Shown here: positions 14,719-24,093 of the stretch, one piece after another | How the letters are laid out: every line of letters begins with the position of its first letter | How positions within the stretch are numbered: position 1 is the stretch's first letter | NCBI GenBank assembly: GCA_024707405.1 | Contig: JANPZU010000001.1 | Coordinates: 124,001-188,000, forward strand | Direction: 5' to 3' | From: Luteimonas sp. | Lineage (GTDB): Bacteria > Pseudomonadota > Gammaproteobacteria > Xanthomonadales > Xanthomonadaceae | Length of the DNA: 64,000 bases | Made by a program: the position numbers and the translations under genes | The notes under the pieces: generated by a model | What the model saw: only the letters and a program-made list of their open reading frames with translations | Database searches by the model: none | What the model was told of the DNA's origin: nothing

Positions 14719-15153
14719 ATGAACACCCCGCTCGATAAATCGCTCCACTTCGCCGCCCGCCGGGTCGCCCCGGCGCTGATTGGCCTGCTGTTCCTCATTG
14801 CCGGCTACAACAAGATCGCCGGGTTCGACTACGTTGCCGGCTGGATGACCGCCACCGGACTTCCCGCCGCTTCGGCCTTGCTGGTGCTGACCATCGCGCT
14901 TGAGATCGTCGCCGGCCTGATGCTGGTGGTCGGCCTGAAGACCCGCTGGGCCGCGCTGGCGCTGGCGTTGTTCACCATCCCGACCACGCTGATCTTCCAC
15001 CCGTTCTGGAGCGTGGACGCGGCGCAGTTCGCTGACCAGCAGACGGCGTTCCTGAAGAACCTCGCCATCCTCGGCGGGTTGCTGATGGTCGCCGCGCACG
15101 CGCCGTCCGCCAGCAAGTCCACGCGTCGCCAGGCAGCCACCAACGCTGCATAA
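14719..15153 (+). CDS. DoxX-family inner-membrane protein
   Basis: 144 aa with four hydrophobic segments (about 20-38, 55-75, 80-98 and 115-132). ARRVAPALIGLLFLIAGYNK is the characteristic first DoxX helix with the G-x-x-K-I element. DoxX proteins are linked to quinone-dependent or thiosulfate/redox functions, and often sit beside pirin genes. Likely co-transcribed with the upstream pirin. Substrate unknown. Confidence 0.9.
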   Translation: MNTPLDKSLHFAARRVAPALIGLLFLIAGYNKIAGFDYVAGWMTATGLPAASALLVLTIALEIVAGLMLVVGLKTRWAALALALFTIPTTLIFHPFWSVDAAQFADQQTAFLKNLAILGGLLMVAAHAPSASKSTRRQAATNAA

Positions 15154-15202
15154 GCGGCTGCAGCCAAAGCCGTTCCACTGCCGATGGCGCTGCCCGTTTT
15201 TC

Positions 15203-15391
15203 ATGCGCCGGACAGTCGCCCGCTCGATCACGCAACAACGTGCAATCCAGCCTTTCGACGCTTCGGCGAAGCTGTCGGTACAACTCGCGGCAAACGCAAC
15301 GTTGAAGATCTATCCAGGTGGAGGGCATTCCCTCGGCGACGCCGCCAAGGACGAACTCAACGCACAACTGCTTGCGTTCGCACGCGCCTGA
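15203..15391 (+). pseudogene. C-terminal remnant of an alpha/beta hydrolase
   Basis: The frame reads PFDASAKLSVQLAANATLKI followed by GGGHSLGDAAKDELNAQLLAF and a stop. This is the end of a non-haem haloperoxidase-type alpha/beta hydrolase, including the catalytic-triad His region (GGGHS). The front 200 residues with the nucleophile and acid are absent, and upstream sequence to 15154 shows no matching fragments. It is therefore a remnant left by deletion. Confidence 0.75.
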
Positions 15392-15402
15392 GGCAAACCC
15401 GC

Positions 15403-15807
15403 CACGGACGCGACACCCCGCTCTACGACGAGAACGGCGACGGCAAGCACGACGACGGCGACCTCTGGCACAGCCACTGGGTGGTGCTGCAGCCCAACGC
15501 AGCCTGCGGCCCCGGAGCACTTGCCGTGGTCGACATCCCCGAGGGAAGCAAGCCGCGCCTGCCCAAAAAATGGCCGGGTTTCCCGATCCTGCTCGACAGC
15601 CCCGGCTGGAGCCCGACGTTGAACGCCGAGACGGTGGAAGTGAAGGTGCCATTCGACGACATCGGCGTGGTCACGGCTGGCACATTCGATGGTGTCACCG
15701 CTGGTCTGCGCGTCAACGCCAGCGTGCATGCGCCGCTACTGTGCGTGGTCGATGTCTACAAGATCGCCTCCGGCGACCTGAGCCTGCCGGGAAAACAGAA
15801 CGAATGA
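15403..15807 (+). pseudogene. Truncated gene tail, EF-hand-like unknown protein
   Basis: About 135 codons remain, beginning inside a calcium-loop-like YDENGDGKHDDGDLWHSHW and ending at a stop at 15807. Sequences such as CGPGALAVVDIPEG, WPGFPILLDSPGW and VKVPFDDIG look like a conserved folded domain of a periplasmic protein I cannot name. No start codon or signal peptide lies in front; instead the frame runs backwards into the hydrolase remnant in another frame. Two broken genes have been joined by deletion. It could still be translated from an upstream GTG/ATG, but the first 70 residues would be junk. Confidence 0.6.
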
Positions 15808-15863
15808 GCCGGGCATGGCGTCGTCGCAACGACGATACCCGAAAAGCGACTGCCTGAATGCAA

Positions 15864-15888
15864 GAACCCCTGCCACTGGCAGGGGTTC
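15864..15888. terminator. Hairpin downstream of tRNA-Cys
   Basis: GAACCCCTGCC and GGCAGGGGTTC form an 11-bp stem around ACT, six bases beyond the CCA end of tRNA-Cys. On the minus strand a short TTCTTG follows. It probably ends the pgsA-tRNA-Gly-tRNA-Cys transcript and also the plus-strand fragment ending at 15807. Confidence 0.7.
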
Positions 15889-15893
15889 CTGTT

Positions 15894-15967
15894 TGGAGGC
15901 CTGGGTCGGAATTGAACCGGCGTACGCGGATTTGCAGTCCGCTGCATAACCACTCTGCCACCAGGCC
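15894..15967 (-). tRNA. tRNA-Cys (GCA)
   Basis: 74 bases with encoded CCA. Acceptor GGCCTGG pairs with CCAGGCC, the anticodon loop is CTGCAAA, the D-arm contains AGAGTGGTTA and the T-arm is CCGGTTCAATTCCGA. It lies 79 bases after tRNA-Gly on the same strand. Confidence 0.97.
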
Positions 15968-16018
15968 GGTGACCGTCGCGACTGCAAAGATACATGCAGC
16001 CGGCGCCCATAAACAAAA

Positions 16019-16035
16019 CCCCGGCGGTGCCGGGG
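16019..16035 (-). terminator. Terminator hairpin between tRNA-Gly and tRNA-Cys
   Basis: CCCCGGC and GCCGGGG form a 7-bp stem with a 3-base loop, followed on the minus strand by TTTTGTTT. It has the full look of an intrinsic terminator and may make tRNA-Cys expression depend on read-through or RNA processing. Confidence 0.65.
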
Positions 16036-16046
16036 CCTGTCGAAAC

Positions 16047-16122
16047 TGGAGCGGGAAACGAGGCTCGAACTCGCGACCTCAACCTTGGCAAGGTTGCGCT
16101 CTACCAACTGAGCTATTCCCGC
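16047..16122 (-). tRNA. tRNA-Gly (GCC)
   Basis: 76 bases with encoded CCA. The acceptor is GCGGGAA/TTCCCGC, the anticodon loop is TTGCCAA, and the T-arm is GCGAGTTCGAGCCTCGT. The 5' ten bases also encode the last codons and TAG stop of pgsA. Confidence 0.97.
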
Positions 16123-16763
16123 ATCGAGCCGCGCATTTTACCGTCCGCTGCCGTGGTGTCAACAGCGACCTTCTCCTCGGCGCGCAATGCCGGCCAGGCA
16201 GCACGCAAATAGGCCATTCCCGACCACAAGGTCAGCAGCGCTGCGCCCGCAAGCAGCCAGTCACCGATATGGAAGACCCACTCGCCCATCCAGATGCCGG
16301 TGCCCGGCTGCAGCGGGAATTTCGGATTGATGGCGTACAGCAGGCAGATCAAGGCCACCATCTGCGCAATGGTCTTGATCTTGCCGATGGCCGCGACCTT
16401 CACGGTGGCGCGCTGGCCAAGTTCGGCCATCCATTCACGCAACGCCGAGACCGCGATCTCGCGACCCACGATCACCGCGGCCCAGAACGCCATCCACGGG
16501 GTCGGATGGCCCTGCACGATCAGGAACAACGCCACCGCCACCATCAGCTTGTCGGCCACCGGATCGAGGAAGGCGCCGAACGCCGAGTACTGGTGGTAGC
16601 GGCGGGCGATCCAGCCATCCAGCCAGTCGGTCACCGAGGCCAACGTGAACACGAAGGCGGCGGCGAAGTTGGTCCACTTGAACGGCAGGTAGAAGACGAG
16701 CACGAGCACCGGGATCATCAGGATCCGCAGCAGCGTCAGCCAGGTGGGGATGGTCAGCCTCAT
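16113..16763 (-). CDS. pgsA: CDP-diacylglycerol--glycerol-3-phosphate phosphatidyltransferase
   Basis: 216 aa. It makes phosphatidylglycerophosphate, the first committed step to phosphatidylglycerol and cardiolipin, in the inner membrane. The CDP-alcohol phosphotransferase motif DG(x)2AR(x)8G(x)3D(x)3D is visible in SVTDWLDGWIARRYHQYSAF followed by GAFLDPVADKLM (about 44-72). Several membrane helices follow. The ATG overlaps the uvrC stop (ATGA). Its last three codons and TAG stop lie inside tRNA-Gly. The C-terminal 25 residues extend past the usual end and are polar. Confidence 0.96.
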   Translation of the reverse strand: MRLTIPTWLTLLRILMIPVLVLVFYLPFKWTNFAAAFVFTLASVTDWLDGWIARRYHQYSAFGAFLDPVADKLMVAVALFLIVQGHPTPWMAFWAAVIVGREIAVSALREWMAELGQRATVKVAAIGKIKTIAQMVALICLLYAINPKFPLQPGTGIWMGEWVFHIGDWLLAGAALLTLWSGMAYLRAAWPALRAEEKVAVDTTAADGKMRGSMRE

Positions 16764-18652
16764 GCCTTGTGTTCGTCCTGCCCGCCCGCGACGGGCGCCT
16801 GCAACCCGTGCAGGGTCGCATAAATCCGCGCGGCGAGCGCCGCATTCACGCCATCCACCTGTGCGATCTCCTCTTCACCGGCGGCCTTCAGGCCCGCCAA
16901 TCCGCCGAAATGCTTGAGCAAACTTGCGCGCCTGCGCGGCCCGATGCCCGGGATGTCCTCCAGCCGGCTGGACGTGCGCGCCTTCTGCCTGCGCCCGCGA
17001 TGCCCGGTGATCGCGAAACGATGCGCCTCGTCGCGAACCTGCTGGATCAACTGCAGTCCGGGCGAATCCGGCCCGGGCCGCAATTCGCGGCCATCCGGCA
17101 GCAACAGCGCCTCGTGCCCGGCGCGCCGTTCCGGCCCCTTGGCCACGCCGACCAGCAGCACGCCTTCGATACCGAGATCGGCCAGCACGCCACGCGCCTG
17201 CGCCACCTGCCCCGCGCCACCATCGATCAGCAGCACGTCGGGCAGCACGCCTTCCTCGGCCACCGCACGCTTGAACCTGCGCTCCAGCGCCTGGTGCATG
17301 GCGGCGTAGTCGTCGCCCGGTTCGATGCCGCTGATGTTGTAGCGCCGGTATTGCCCGCGCACCGCGCCCTGCGGATCGAACACCACGCACGACGCGACCG
17401 TCGCCTCACCCATGGTGTGGCTGATGTCGAAACATTCGATGCGTTGCGGCGACTCCTCGAGTCCCAGCAATTCACGCAGCGATTCCATCCGCGCCAGTTG
17501 CGTCGCCTGGCTGCCGAGTTCCGTGCCCAGCGCCAGTTCGGCATTGCGCCGGGCGAGATCAAGGTAGCGCGCACGTTCGCCTCGCACACTGGTCTTGAGC
17601 ACGACCTTGCGACCTGCGGCGGCACTGAAGGCGTCCTGCAGCAACTCGGCATCCTCGATCTCGCGGTCGAGCACGATCTCGCGCGGCGGCACCTGTTCCG
17701 CGTAGTACTGCGAAACGAACGCCGCCAGCACTTCGGCGGGATCGCCGCTGCCGTTGGTCTTGGGGAAGAACGAGCGCGTGCCGAGGTTGCGACCGTCGCG
17801 GAACGACAACAGCAGCACGCAGGCCTGCGTGCCCTGCATCGCGCAGGCGAGGACGTCGAGTTCGGCCGCATCGCCATCGACATACTGCCGCGCCTGCAGC
17901 GTGCGGATGCCGGCGACGAGGTCGCGCAGGCGCGCGGCCTCCTCGAAATCGAGCCGGCCGCTGGCCGCTTCCATCGCCTCGCCCAATTCGCGTGTCAAGT
18001 CGTCGCTGCGCCCGTCGAGGAACAGCGAGGCACGACGCACCGATTCGGCATAGTCGCGCGCCGACACCAGGCCGACGCATGGCGCCGTGCAACGCCCGAT
18101 CTGGTGCTGCAGGCACGGACGCGAGCGATTGCGGAACACGCTGTCTTCGCAGGTGCGCAGCTTGAACAGCTTCTGCATCATGTTGAGCGTTTCGCGCACC
18201 GCCACCACGCTGGTGTACGGGCCGAAGTAGCGCCCCGGCACGTTGCGCGGGCCGCGGTGCACCGCGATGCGCGGCCAGGGCTCCTGCGTGAGCAGCACGT
18301 AGGGATAGCTCTTGTCGTCGCGCAGCAGCACGTTGTAGCGCGGCTTGAGCGACTTGATCAGTTGGTTCTCGAGCAGCAGCGCCTCGGCTTCTGTCCGGGT
18401 GACCGTGACCTCCATCGCCGCCACCTGCGACAACATCGCCAGCGTGCGTGGCGCTTTTGGCGCATTGCTGAAATAGCTGGCCACGCGCTTCTTCAACGCG
18501 CCGGCCTTGCCGACGTACAGCACGCCGCCATCGGCCGAGAACATGCGATAGACGCCCGGCGCGGTACTCAGGCCACGCACGAAAGCCTTGCCGTCGAACC
18601 CGGGGCTCTCCGCCGCGGGTATGCCGTCGTTGTCGCCTGTCTTGCCGGTCAT
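16760..18652 (-). CDS. uvrC: Excinuclease ABC subunit C
   Basis: 630 aa. UvrC makes the two incisions in nucleotide excision repair with UvrA and UvrB. The GIY-YIG endonuclease domain is near residues 30-110 (APGVYRMFSADG then LYVGKAGALKKRVASYF). A UvrB-binding UVR helix pair is near 215-255. The RNase H-like nuclease domain contains ECFDISHTMGEATVASCVVF (about 405-425) and LLIDGGAGQ. The C-terminal double helix-hairpin-helix is at about 560-610 (LEDIPGIGPRRRASLLKHFG). It overlaps pgsA downstream and the NHL gene upstream by four bases each. Confidence 0.98.
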   Translation of the reverse strand: MTGKTGDNDGIPAAESPGFDGKAFVRGLSTAPGVYRMFSADGGVLYVGKAGALKKRVASYFSNAPKAPRTLAMLSQVAAMEVTVTRTEAEALLLENQLIKSLKPRYNVLLRDDKSYPYVLLTQEPWPRIAVHRGPRNVPGRYFGPYTSVVAVRETLNMMQKLFKLRTCEDSVFRNRSRPCLQHQIGRCTAPCVGLVSARDYAESVRRASLFLDGRSDDLTRELGEAMEAASGRLDFEEAARLRDLVAGIRTLQARQYVDGDAAELDVLACAMQGTQACVLLLSFRDGRNLGTRSFFPKTNGSGDPAEVLAAFVSQYYAEQVPPREIVLDREIEDAELLQDAFSAAAGRKVVLKTSVRGERARYLDLARRNAELALGTELGSQATQLARMESLRELLGLEESPQRIECFDISHTMGEATVASCVVFDPQGAVRGQYRRYNISGIEPGDDYAAMHQALERRFKRAVAEEGVLPDVLLIDGGAGQVAQARGVLADLGIEGVLLVGVAKGPERRAGHEALLLPDGRELRPGPDSPGLQLIQQVRDEAHRFAITGHRGRRQKARTSSRLEDIPGIGPRRRASLLKHFGGLAGLKAAGEEEIAQVDGVNAALAARIYATLHGLQAPVAGGQDEHKA

Positions 18653-20073
18653 TCGCCGATCGGTACGTGCCGAAGCGCCCCGGTCTTGGTATCCAGCCGC
18701 AGCACGGCATGGGCATCGGTATCGGAAATCCAGACCACGCCATCGGCCACCGTGATGCCGCCGGGCGCATGCAGCTTCTGCGGCAACTCGAAGGTACTCA
18801 GCTCACCGCCACCCAATCGCAACGAACGCAGGCTGTCATTGCCGCTGTCGGCGATCCACAGCACGGGCGCATCGGGATCGAGCGCAATCGCCTGCGGGTT
18901 CTGCAGGCGTGCTTCGATGCGCGCGCCATCGGCGGCGCCGAAGTTCCAGACATCCTCGCCCACCAGCGTGGTGACCTGCCCGCTGCGCGCGTTGACGCTG
19001 CGGATCGCGGAACCGGCGCCATCGCACACATAGATCGCCTGCTGCACCGCGGCCAGCGAGACCGGCTCTGCGAAGGCGGCGGATCCACCCGGGCCATCGG
19101 ACACGCCCAGCGCGCCGGAGCCGGCCAGCAACTGGATGTCGGGCTTGCCGAGGTCGAAACTCCAGATCCGGTTGTCGCCCGCGGTAGCGATGAACATCTT
19201 GCCGCCCACCAGTGCGATCGCACGCGGTTGGTCTAGCGCGACCATGCGCGGATCGGCGACCGGCCCCACGTTGGGCACGCCCGGACGGCCTGCGCCGCAG
19301 ATGGTCTCGACATCGCCGCTGCGCAGCACGATCCGGCGCACCGCATGGTTGCCGGCATCGGCCAGGTAGAGCATGTCGCGCTGCACGCAGATCGCCTGCG
19401 GGCGGTTGAACGCGGCCAGTTCCATCGGCCCGTCGATGAAGCCCGAGCCACCGCTGCCGAACTGGCGCAGCACGCGCCCGCCCTGGTCGCATTCGAGGAC
19501 GCGATGGTGGCCGCTGTCGACCACGTACAGGTAGTTGCCCGACACGGCGATCCCGGTCGGGAACCGCAGCGGCAGGTGCGGCTCGCCGCCGCGGCGCATC
19601 TCGATCGGATCGGGATTGAGCGAGCGCGGAACCAGTTCCTCGCCAAGTTGCGACACCCGCGCATCGAGCTCGCGGATCGCCCCGTCGCCAACGATGCGTT
19701 CGCGGATCCTGCCCTCGCCGTCGATCAATACCACCGTCGGCCATGCCTCGATGCCGTAGTGCTGCCACAGCGCCCAGTCGGCGTCGTGCGCGATCGGGAA
19801 CTCGAACTTCTGCCGACCCAGCCGCTTGCCGAGGCGGCGGACGTCGCGTTCGTGCTCGAACTTGGGCACGTGCACGGCGACCACATGGAGACGATCACCA
19901 TGGCGGGCACGCAAGTGCGCGAGGTCGTTGAGTCGCTGCTGGCACCAGGCGGAACCGGCGTTGACGAACGCGAGCGCGCAAACCTTGCCGCGCAACTGCG
20001 ACATGCGCAACGGCGCGAGCAGGTTGACCCACTCGAGGTTCGACGGGAATTCGGGGGCGATCGAGGCTTCCAT
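18649..20073 (-). CDS. NHL-repeat protein with thioredoxin-like domain (NHLRC2-like)
   Basis: 474 aa from an ATG at 20073; longer extension would overlap the phosphatase gene. Residues 1-145 form a thioredoxin-like/AhpC-TSA fold (GKVCALAFVNAG, HYGIEAWPTVVLID), but the usual CxxC is SAWCQQR, with one cysteine only (C44). Residues about 165-470 carry about six NHL beta-propeller blades (FPTGIAVSGNYLYVVDSGHH, FNRPQAICV, LYLADAGNHAVRRI, LQNPQAIALD). No signal peptide, so probably cytoplasmic. The arrangement matches NHLRC2-type proteins, whose bacterial role is unknown. It is translationally coupled to uvrC (ATGA). Confidence 0.85.
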   Translation of the reverse strand: MEASIAPEFPSNLEWVNLLAPLRMSQLRGKVCALAFVNAGSAWCQQRLNDLAHLRARHGDRLHVVAVHVPKFEHERDVRRLGKRLGRQKFEFPIAHDADWALWQHYGIEAWPTVVLIDGEGRIRERIVGDGAIRELDARVSQLGEELVPRSLNPDPIEMRRGGEPHLPLRFPTGIAVSGNYLYVVDSGHHRVLECDQGGRVLRQFGSGGSGFIDGPMELAAFNRPQAICVQRDMLYLADAGNHAVRRIVLRSGDVETICGAGRPGVPNVGPVADPRMVALDQPRAIALVGGKMFIATAGDNRIWSFDLGKPDIQLLAGSGALGVSDGPGGSAAFAEPVSLAAVQQAIYVCDGAGSAIRSVNARSGQVTTLVGEDVWNFGAADGARIEARLQNPQAIALDPDAPVLWIADSGNDSLRSLRLGGGELSTFELPQKLHAPGGITVADGVVWISDTDAHAVLRLDTKTGALRHVPIGE

Positions 20074-20090
20074 CGTCCCCGGATTATGCG

Positions 20091-20579
20091 TCAAACGCCG
20101 CCGCGTTGCCGGGCGAACCGGGCGACGATGGCCTGCGCCGCGGTATCCACCTGCGCCCAGACTGCATCGAAATGGCGCTGGCCACCGGTATAGGGGTCGG
20201 CGATCTCGGCGCCCTTGTGCGCGCCGGCCCATTCCCGCAGCAACGCGATCCGGCCATGGGCCGCCGCGGGCACCCGCGCCCGGACATCGCGCAGGTTGCT
20301 GCGGTCGGCGCAGAGCAGCCAGTCGAAGTCGTCGAAATCGGCGGCCTGCAGTTGCCGGGCACGGAGCATGGAGATGTCGACTCCGTTGCTTTCGGCCGTG
20401 ACGACCGCTCGATGATCCGGCGGCTCGCCGGCATGCCAGCCACCGGTTCCCGCCGAATCCACTTGCAGCCAATCCGACAGCCCCGCTTCGGCGATGCGAG
20501 CCCGCAATGCGCCTTCGGCCATCGGCGAGCGACAGATGTTGCCCAGGCAGATCACCAGCAGGCGCACGGGCTCAGCCAT
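20091..20579 (-). CDS. Low-molecular-weight protein-tyrosine phosphatase
   Basis: 162 aa, the family's usual size. The P-loop CX5R is C11-LGNIC-R17-S ([15 protein letters not shown]), and the DPY acid loop is ADPYTGG near residue 128. These enzymes dephosphorylate phosphotyrosine, often on bacterial tyrosine kinases that control exopolysaccharide; no kinase is nearby. The start at 20579 overlaps the kdsB end by 8 bases, so the gene is part of the lipid A/KDO operon. Confidence 0.93.
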   Translation of the reverse strand: MAEPVRLLVICLGNICRSPMAEGALRARIAEAGLSDWLQVDSAGTGGWHAGEPPDHRAVVTAESNGVDISMLRARQLQAADFDDFDWLLCADRSNLRDVRARVPAAAHGRIALLREWAGAHKGAEIADPYTGGQRHFDAVWAQVDTAAQAIVARFARQRGGV

Positions 20580-21339
20580 CCGCCGCAAGCCTGGCTTCCG
20601 CCCGCGCCAGGTCTTCGGGCGTGTCCACGCCCGGCGGGAACGGCTCTGGCGTGATGGCGACTGCGATCGGGCAACCGGCCTCCAGCGCACGCAACTGCTC
20701 CAGCGATTCCAGCCGCTCCAGCCGGCCCGGCGGCATCGCCGCGAAGCGTTTCAGGAAGCCGACGCGATAGGCATAGATGCCGATGTGTCGCAGGCAGGCG
20801 CCTGCGGCCGGTTCACGACTGCCTGCCGCGAAGGCATCGCGATGCCACGGGATCGGCGCACGGCTGAAGTACAGCGCGTCACCGGCATCGCTGCGCACCA
20901 GCTTGACGGTGTTCGGATCGAACAATTGCCCGGCATCGACGTTCGCATCGGCGAGCGTCGCCATCTCCGCAGCGCTCGCCGCAAGCAGTTCCGCCACGGC
21001 GCGGATGCCGGCCGGCGGCGCGAATGGTTCGTCGCCCTGCAGGTTGACCACGAGGGTGTCGTCGCTCCAGCCCGCAATGCGCGCGCACTCGGCCAACCGA
21101 TCGGTGCCGGACTGGTGCGCGGGCGACGTCATCGCCACGCGTACGCCGCTGTCGGCCAGCGCCGCGGCGATGCGCGCATCGTCGGCCGCCACCCAGACCT
21201 CCCTCGCACCGGCCGCGAGCGCGCGCCGCGCGACATGCAGCACCAGCGGCTCGCCACCCAGCAGCCGCAGCGGCTTGCCAGGCAAGCGCGTTGCATCGTG
21301 GCGGGCGGGAATGGCGACGACGAAATCGAAGCTGGTCAT
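20572..21339 (-). CDS. kdsB: 3-deoxy-manno-octulosonate cytidylyltransferase
   Basis: 255 aa. It activates KDO as CMP-KDO for the lipopolysaccharide inner core. The opening [19 protein letters not shown] holds the CTP-binding loop with R/K residues; VNLQGDEPF (about 98-106) holds the metal-binding Asp; HIGIYAYR and LEQLRALE are also family hallmarks. The start chosen (21339) overlaps lpxK by ATGA. Confidence 0.97.
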   Translation of the reverse strand: MTSFDFVVAIPARHDATRLPGKPLRLLGGEPLVLHVARRALAAGAREVWVAADDARIAAALADSGVRVAMTSPAHQSGTDRLAECARIAGWSDDTLVVNLQGDEPFAPPAGIRAVAELLAASAAEMATLADANVDAGQLFDPNTVKLVRSDAGDALYFSRAPIPWHRDAFAAGSREPAAGACLRHIGIYAYRVGFLKRFAAMPPGRLERLESLEQLRALEAGCPIAVAITPEPFPPGVDTPEDLARAEARLAADG

Positions 21340-22337
21340 GGCTTGTCCCCAAGGGCGGCGACGCGATCGAGCAACGCGATCCAGAACGCTTCCGGCAACT
21401 GCGCGTCGATGCCGACGCTGAAATGGCGAGCCGCGGCGAACGCCTTGCATTTCACCGCATCTTTTTCAGTCATCAGCACTGGCAGGTCATTGCCGAAGTC
21501 GAGATCGCCGGCCGTGTAGTGATGGTGGTCGGCGAAGGCATGCGGCACCACGCCGATGCCAAGCCCGCGCAGCATCGAAAAGAATCGTTCGGGATCGCCG
21601 ATGCCGGCGACCGCATGCACGCGTTGTCCGGTGAACGACGCCAGCGGTTTAGGGCGACCGCCCGCCAACGGAAGCGCGGGGCCGGGCTGCAGCCGCATCG
21701 GCCATTCGCCGAATCCCTGCGCGCCTTCGGTGGCACCATTGACCACGCGAAAGTCGCATAGCGCGCCGCGTTCGACGGGTTCGCGCAGCGGCCCCGCCGG
21801 CAACAGCCGGCCATTGCCGTAACGCCGCTGTCCGTCGATCACTTCGATCTCGATGTCCCGCTGCAGGCGATAGTGCTGCAGGCCGTCGTCGCAGACCACG
21901 ATGTCGCAACCTTCCGCAATCAACGCCTTGGCAGCGGCCACGCGATCCGCATCGACACGCACCCGAGCGCCCGTGCGCATGGCGACCAGCACGGGTTCGT
22001 CACCGCCGATGCGCGGCTCGGTGGCAGCATCGACCCATCGCGCCTTGCCGGCGTCGTCACGTCCGTAGCCGCGGCTGGCCACGCCCGGGTTCCAGCCCGC
22101 CGCGCGCAAGCGTTCGACCAGTGCGATGGTGAGCGGCGTCTTGCCGCTGCCGCCGGCGATCAGGTTGCCGACCACCAGCACCGGACGATCGACGCGCGTG
22201 CTGCGCAGCACGCCCTTGCGATACAAGGCACGACGCAAGGCGATGGCACGACCATAGATCGCCGACAAGGCTTGCGACAGCAGCGGTGGTTTGCGTCCGC
22301 CGAACCACCAACCGGGCGTGTCCCGCCGTTTCGACAT
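21336..22337 (-). CDS. lpxK: Tetraacyldisaccharide 4'-kinase
   Basis: 333 aa. LpxK phosphorylates the 4' position of the lipid A precursor at the inner membrane. Near residue 55 the Walker A sequence [17 protein letters not shown] is complete, and the [16 protein letters not shown] segment (about 148-163) carries the DDGxQH catalytic signature. The ATG at 22337 overlaps the msbA stop as TGATG; a GTG one codon earlier is less likely. The N-terminal [20 protein letters not shown] is the membrane-associated helix. Confidence 0.97.
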   Translation of the reverse strand: MSKRRDTPGWWFGGRKPPLLSQALSAIYGRAIALRRALYRKGVLRSTRVDRPVLVVGNLIAGGSGKTPLTIALVERLRAAGWNPGVASRGYGRDDAGKARWVDAATEPRIGGDEPVLVAMRTGARVRVDADRVAAAKALIAEGCDIVVCDDGLQHYRLQRDIEIEVIDGQRRYGNGRLLPAGPLREPVERGALCDFRVVNGATEGAQGFGEWPMRLQPGPALPLAGGRPKPLASFTGQRVHAVAGIGDPERFFSMLRGLGIGVVPHAFADHHHYTAGDLDFGNDLPVLMTEKDAVKCKAFAAARHFSVGIDAQLPEAFWIALLDRVAALGDKP

Positions 22338-24088
22338 CACGCCTGCTCGCGGAACTGCATGCCGTGCAGGTGCGCATACAGGCCGCCTTGCGCCAGCAAC
22401 TCGGCATGCGTGCCGCGCTCCACCAGCCGGCCCTGGTCGAGCACCAGCACCTGGTCGGCGTGTTCGATGGTCGACAGCCGATGCGCGATGACCAGCGTGG
22501 TACGGTCGGGCATCAGGCGATTCAACGCATCCTGCACGAGGCGTTCGGACTCGGTGTCGAGCGCGGCCGTGGCCTCGTCGAGGATCAGCACCGGCGAATC
22601 ACGCAGGATCGCACGCGCGATGGCCAGTCGCTGCCGCTGCCCGCCCGACAGCAAGGAGCCGTTCTCGCCGACCGGCGTGGCGATGCCCAGCGGCAGGCGT
22701 TCGATGAATTCCCATGCGTTCGCCGCTTCGGCAGCGGCACGCAACGAATCGGGATCGACGTCGCTGGCGTAGGCGATGTTGGCGGCGATACTGTCGTCGA
22801 ACAGCATCACCCGCTGCCCCACCAGTGCGATCTGCTTGCGCAGGTCGGCCAGGCGATAGTCATCCAGCGACACGCCATCAAGCGTGATCGTGCCCGAAGT
22901 CGGCTCGTAGAACCTCGGCACCAGCCGCACCAGGCTGGTCTTGCCACTGCCGGAGCGCCCGACGATGGCGGTCACGGTACCCGGCCTTGCTATGAAACTG
23001 ATGTCGTCCAGCACGGCGCGATCACTGTCTTCGCTGTAGCGCAGGGAGACATGGTCGAAGACCAGCTCGCCGCGCGCACGCTCGACCACGACGCTGCCAA
23101 TGTCCTTTTCCTCTTCCGAATCGAGCACGGCGAACAGGCGTTCCGCTGCCGCCACGCCACGCCCGATCACGCTCTGCACGTTGGTGACGCGGCGCAACGA
23201 GGGAATGATGCCGGTCATGCAGGTCATGATCTGCATGAATTCGCCGGGATTCAGGCGTCCGGCCAGCGATTCGCCGATTGCCACCCAGACGATGGCCGCG
23301 AGCGCCAGCGCCGCCAGCACCTGCACCAGCCCGGACGAGATCGCACGCGTGGTCTCGACCTTCATGTTCAGGCGCAGGATGCGGTTGGCGAAGGCCGAGT
23401 AGCGCGTGCGCTCGAAATCCTGCGCGCCGTACACCTTCACATCCTGCTGCGCGGACAGCGACTGCTCGGCGCTGGAAGCCAGATCGCCCATGCCGTCCTG
23501 GATGCCTCGGCTGATCTTGCGATAGCGTCCGCCCACGTACCAGACCAGCACGCCGATCAGCGGTGCGATCAGCACCATGGCCAGCGTGACCTTGACGCTG
23601 GTGTAGAGCATCAACGCGAACAGGCCGATGATGGTCAGGCCATCGGTGACCATCATCTTCAACGCATCCGAGCTGGCTTGCGTGACCTGCTCGGTGTCGA
23701 AATTGAGGCGACTCACCATTGCAGGCACCGCTTCGCTGTCGAAGCGCGCACTCGGCAGCCGCAGGTACTTGCCCAGCACCAGCTCGCGCAGGTCGCGCAC
23801 CACGCTGCGGCCGACCCGTGCCATGCCGTAGTCGGTGATGAAGGTCGCGATGCCGCGGACGACGAAGATGCCGATGATCGCCAGTGGCAGGATCAGCGCC
23901 ATGCCCGGCTTGGGATCGACGAAACCGTCATTGATCAACGGCTCCATCAATTTGGCGAAGGCCACGCCCGCCACCGCTTCGACCACCATCGCCAGCAGCG
24001 CGAGGATCAGGAACGGCCAGTAGACCGTGGCATATCCGAGCAGCCGCTTGTAGGTTTGCCAGGCGCTGGCGTTGGCGTCGACTGCCAT
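22337..24088 (-). CDS. msbA: Lipid A export ABC transporter, permease/ATP-binding protein
   Basis: 583 aa. MsbA flips core-lipid A across the inner membrane. Six transmembrane helices lie in the first 310 residues; the nucleotide-binding domain has Walker [11 protein letters not shown] (about 375-384), Q-loop [11 protein letters not shown], signature [15 protein letters not shown] (about 480-494), Walker [14 protein letters not shown] and the H-loop VIAHRLST. The start at [10 protein letters not shown] is five bases after exbD, and longer extensions run into that gene. Followed by lpxK with a one-base overlap. Confidence 0.97.
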   Translation of the reverse strand: MAVDANASAWQTYKRLLGYATVYWPFLILALLAMVVEAVAGVAFAKLMEPLINDGFVDPKPGMALILPLAIIGIFVVRGIATFITDYGMARVGRSVVRDLRELVLGKYLRLPSARFDSEAVPAMVSRLNFDTEQVTQASSDALKMMVTDGLTIIGLFALMLYTSVKVTLAMVLIAPLIGVLVWYVGGRYRKISRGIQDGMGDLASSAEQSLSAQQDVKVYGAQDFERTRYSAFANRILRLNMKVETTRAISSGLVQVLAALALAAIVWVAIGESLAGRLNPGEFMQIMTCMTGIIPSLRRVTNVQSVIGRGVAAAERLFAVLDSEEEKDIGSVVVERARGELVFDHVSLRYSEDSDRAVLDDISFIARPGTVTAIVGRSGSGKTSLVRLVPRFYEPTSGTITLDGVSLDDYRLADLRKQIALVGQRVMLFDDSIAANIAYASDVDPDSLRAAAEAANAWEFIERLPLGIATPVGENGSLLSGGQRQRLAIARAILRDSPVLILDEATAALDTESERLVQDALNRLMPDRTTLVIAHRLSTIEHADQVLVLDQGRLVERGTHAELLAQGGLYAHLHGMQFREQA

Positions 24089-24093
24089 CGTGT

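Noticed and set aside
15184..15807. A 207-aa intact gene
   Set aside because: Its first 70 codons are out of frame with a recognisable hydrolase remnant and have no protein-like pattern; only the tail looks real.
16769..19033. Long plus-strand frame of 754 codons
   Set aside because: It is antisense to uvrC and the NHL gene, whose families are clear; high GC leaves such frames open by chance.
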